Assembly: GCF_964253085.1 (NCBI RefSeq)
Contig: NZ_CAXUQH020000001.1
Span: 6,076,001 to 6,140,000, forward strand
DNA from: Paenibacillus_E sp964253085
GTDB taxonomy: Bacteria > Bacillota > Bacilli > Paenibacillales > NBRC-103111
Direction: 5' to 3'
Length of the DNA stretch: 64,000 bases
Shown: positions 62,972-64,000 of the stretch, in pieces
How the letters are laid out: each line of letters opens with the position of its first letter
How positions within the stretch are numbered: the stretch's first letter is position 1
Position numbers and translations under genes: made by a program
The notes under the pieces: generated by a model
The model's input: only the letters and a program-made list of their open reading frames with translations
Databases searched by the model: none
Told to the model about the DNA's origin: nothing

Positions 62972-64000
62972 TTATTTAGCGTTTTTCATTTCGACATCCC
63001 ATTCTTTTTGCATCTTTTGCATAATTTCTTCAGGAGTTTCCTTACCTGCCGGTTTTAGAAACTGAACAGGAGTTGGACTGCCCGTGTAATCGCCAGCTCC
63101 TTGTGGCGCTTGCCAAATAATATCCATAGCCAGTTTCAAACTGCTTGCAAGCGGAGCAACTTCCTGCATAAACGGATTCGTGAATTTGACATTTGGCTGA
63201 GTGGGCAAGAAACCAACTGTATTAATAAATTCGTTATAGATATCCGGTTGAGAGATAAATTCGAGATACTTTAATGCGGCATCTTTATTGGCCGATTTTG
63301 CGGCGACTAATAGAGACATGTCATATTTACCGAAGAAATTTTTATTATTCTCCGCTTTGTCGCTGGCTGGCATCGGGAAGTATCCAAATTTCAGATTCGG
63401 ATTCGCTTTCTCGATAGCACCTGAATTCCAAATCCCGTCAGGCATCATAGCCGCTTTACCCGTTGCGAACCGTCCAACGACCGAAGCATAGTCGATACCC
63501 ATAAAATCCTTCTCGGTATAGTTCAACATTTGTTGATATTTAGTAAATATCTCCGAGAATACCGGATCGGTAAACTTAGTTTCACCAGACCATAACTTCT
63601 TGTCTAATTGTTCAACATTAGGCTCAATAGCCTGAATAAATCCATTAGCTACCATTCCAAGCGGCCACACATCTTTGCCTGCGAGTGTGAACGGAGCAAC
63701 TCCGCTATCTTTAAGCTTCTTAGAGATGTCCATCATCTCAGGCCAAGTTGTTGGTACCTTTAAGCCATTTTTCTCAAACAATTCCTTGTTGTAAAATACG
63801 CCTGTGTAAGTAACGGTCCCGATATCGACACCCCAAACTTTATCCTTGTATGTAGTGGCATTTTTCAAAGCTTCTGGGAAGTAATTATTCAAGTAAGGTT
63901 TTCCCGTCAAATCCTCAATCAAGCCGGCATCGATGTATTGCTGCAGCGGAGGAACGGCTGCGCCTTTATGCCAATCTTTTTTCGGGTTGATCGCGAAATC
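62972..64000 (-). CDS. Sugar-binding protein of the GH1-linked importer, partial
   Basis: The frame is open from the right window edge (codon at 64000) to the stop at 62972, giving about 342 C-terminal residues. KDWHKGAAVPPLQQYIDAGL, TWPEMMDISKKLKDSGVAPF and SVVGRFATGKAAMMPDGIWN are typical of family-1 solute-binding proteins (SBP_bac_1). The signal peptide and lipobox lie outside. It feeds the two CUT1 permeases downstream. Confidence 0.9.
   Translation of the reverse strand, partial: DFAINPKKDWHKGAAVPPLQQYIDAGLIEDLTGKPYLNNYFPEALKNATTYKDKVWGVDIGTVTYTGVFYNKELFEKNGLKVPTTWPEMMDISKKLKDSGVAPFTLAGKDVWPLGMVANGFIQAIEPNVEQLDKKLWSGETKFTDPVFSEIFTKYQQMLNYTEKDFMGIDYASVVGRFATGKAAMMPDGIWNSGAIEKANPNLKFGYFPMPASDKAENNKNFFGKYDMSLLVAAKSANKDAALKYLEFISQPDIYNEFINTVGFLPTQPNVKFTNPFMQEVAPLASSLKLAMDIIWQAPQGAGDYTGSPTPVQFLKPAGKETPEEIMQKMQKEWDVEMKNAK

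Overview
This is a Bacillota (Firmicutes) chromosome segment, most likely from a Paenibacillus-like soil polymer degrader. The evidence is the LplB/YtcP-type sugar ABC transporters, the YesM/YesN-type two-component pairs with AraC output domains, an S-layer-anchored GH10 xylanase, a decayed GerA spore-germination gene and strong AGGAGG ribosome binding sites. No rRNA, tRNA, CRISPR array, transposase or integrase was recognised.

Region 1 (1-32.4 kb) is a series of carbohydrate-utilisation modules, mostly on the minus strand. From left to right these are: (a) a sugar ABC importer (binding lipoprotein cut by the window edge, two permeases) with its histidine kinase and response regulator; (b) a galactoside/glycan module with a GH35 and a GH42 beta-galactosidase, a broken MATE transporter, a mutarotase-like protein coupled to a large DUF5107-like/TPR protein, and two AraC regulators; (c) a xylan module with a CE1-type esterase, a large cell-surface xylanase (CBM22-like x2, GH10, CBM9-like x2, SLH x3) under a perfect CcpA (cre) site, a regulator-kinase-regulator set and an LplA/LplB/YtcP-type importer. 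A decayed GH43/CBM-like enzyme ends this module.

Region 2 (about 32.5-53.7 kb) is an accessory island. It holds short, unrelated one- or two-gene units in both orientations: lipoprotein, phosphoesterase, P-loop kinases, HD hydrolase, small membrane proteins, ArsR-MFS, a protein-kinase-like gene, SMP-30, NUDIX, an ABC-2 transporter with its regulator, VOC, TetR-SRPBCC-flavodoxin, and a helix-hairpin-helix protein. Many units are broken by nonsense mutations, frameshifts or deletions. Almost every boundary carries a short imperfect inverted repeat (arms AACTAACG and CGTTAGTT around about 5 nt), often beside a strong hairpin and close to gene 3' ends. The repeat appears confined to this island and is the best candidate here for an undescribed element, possibly an attachment site of mobile gene cassettes.

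Region 3 (53.8-64 kb) returns to sugar uptake. A binding lipoprotein and a divergent kinase/regulator pair are intact, but their permease genes have been deleted and frameshifted. A separate, apparently intact importer of the MalF/MalG type with a GH1 beta-glucosidase follows, its binding protein running off the right edge.

The common logic is extracellular hydrolysis (xylanase), import of oligosaccharides by ABC transporters whose ATPase is encoded elsewhere, intracellular hydrolysis (GH1, GH35, GH42), and control by YesM/YesN, AraC and probably CcpA.
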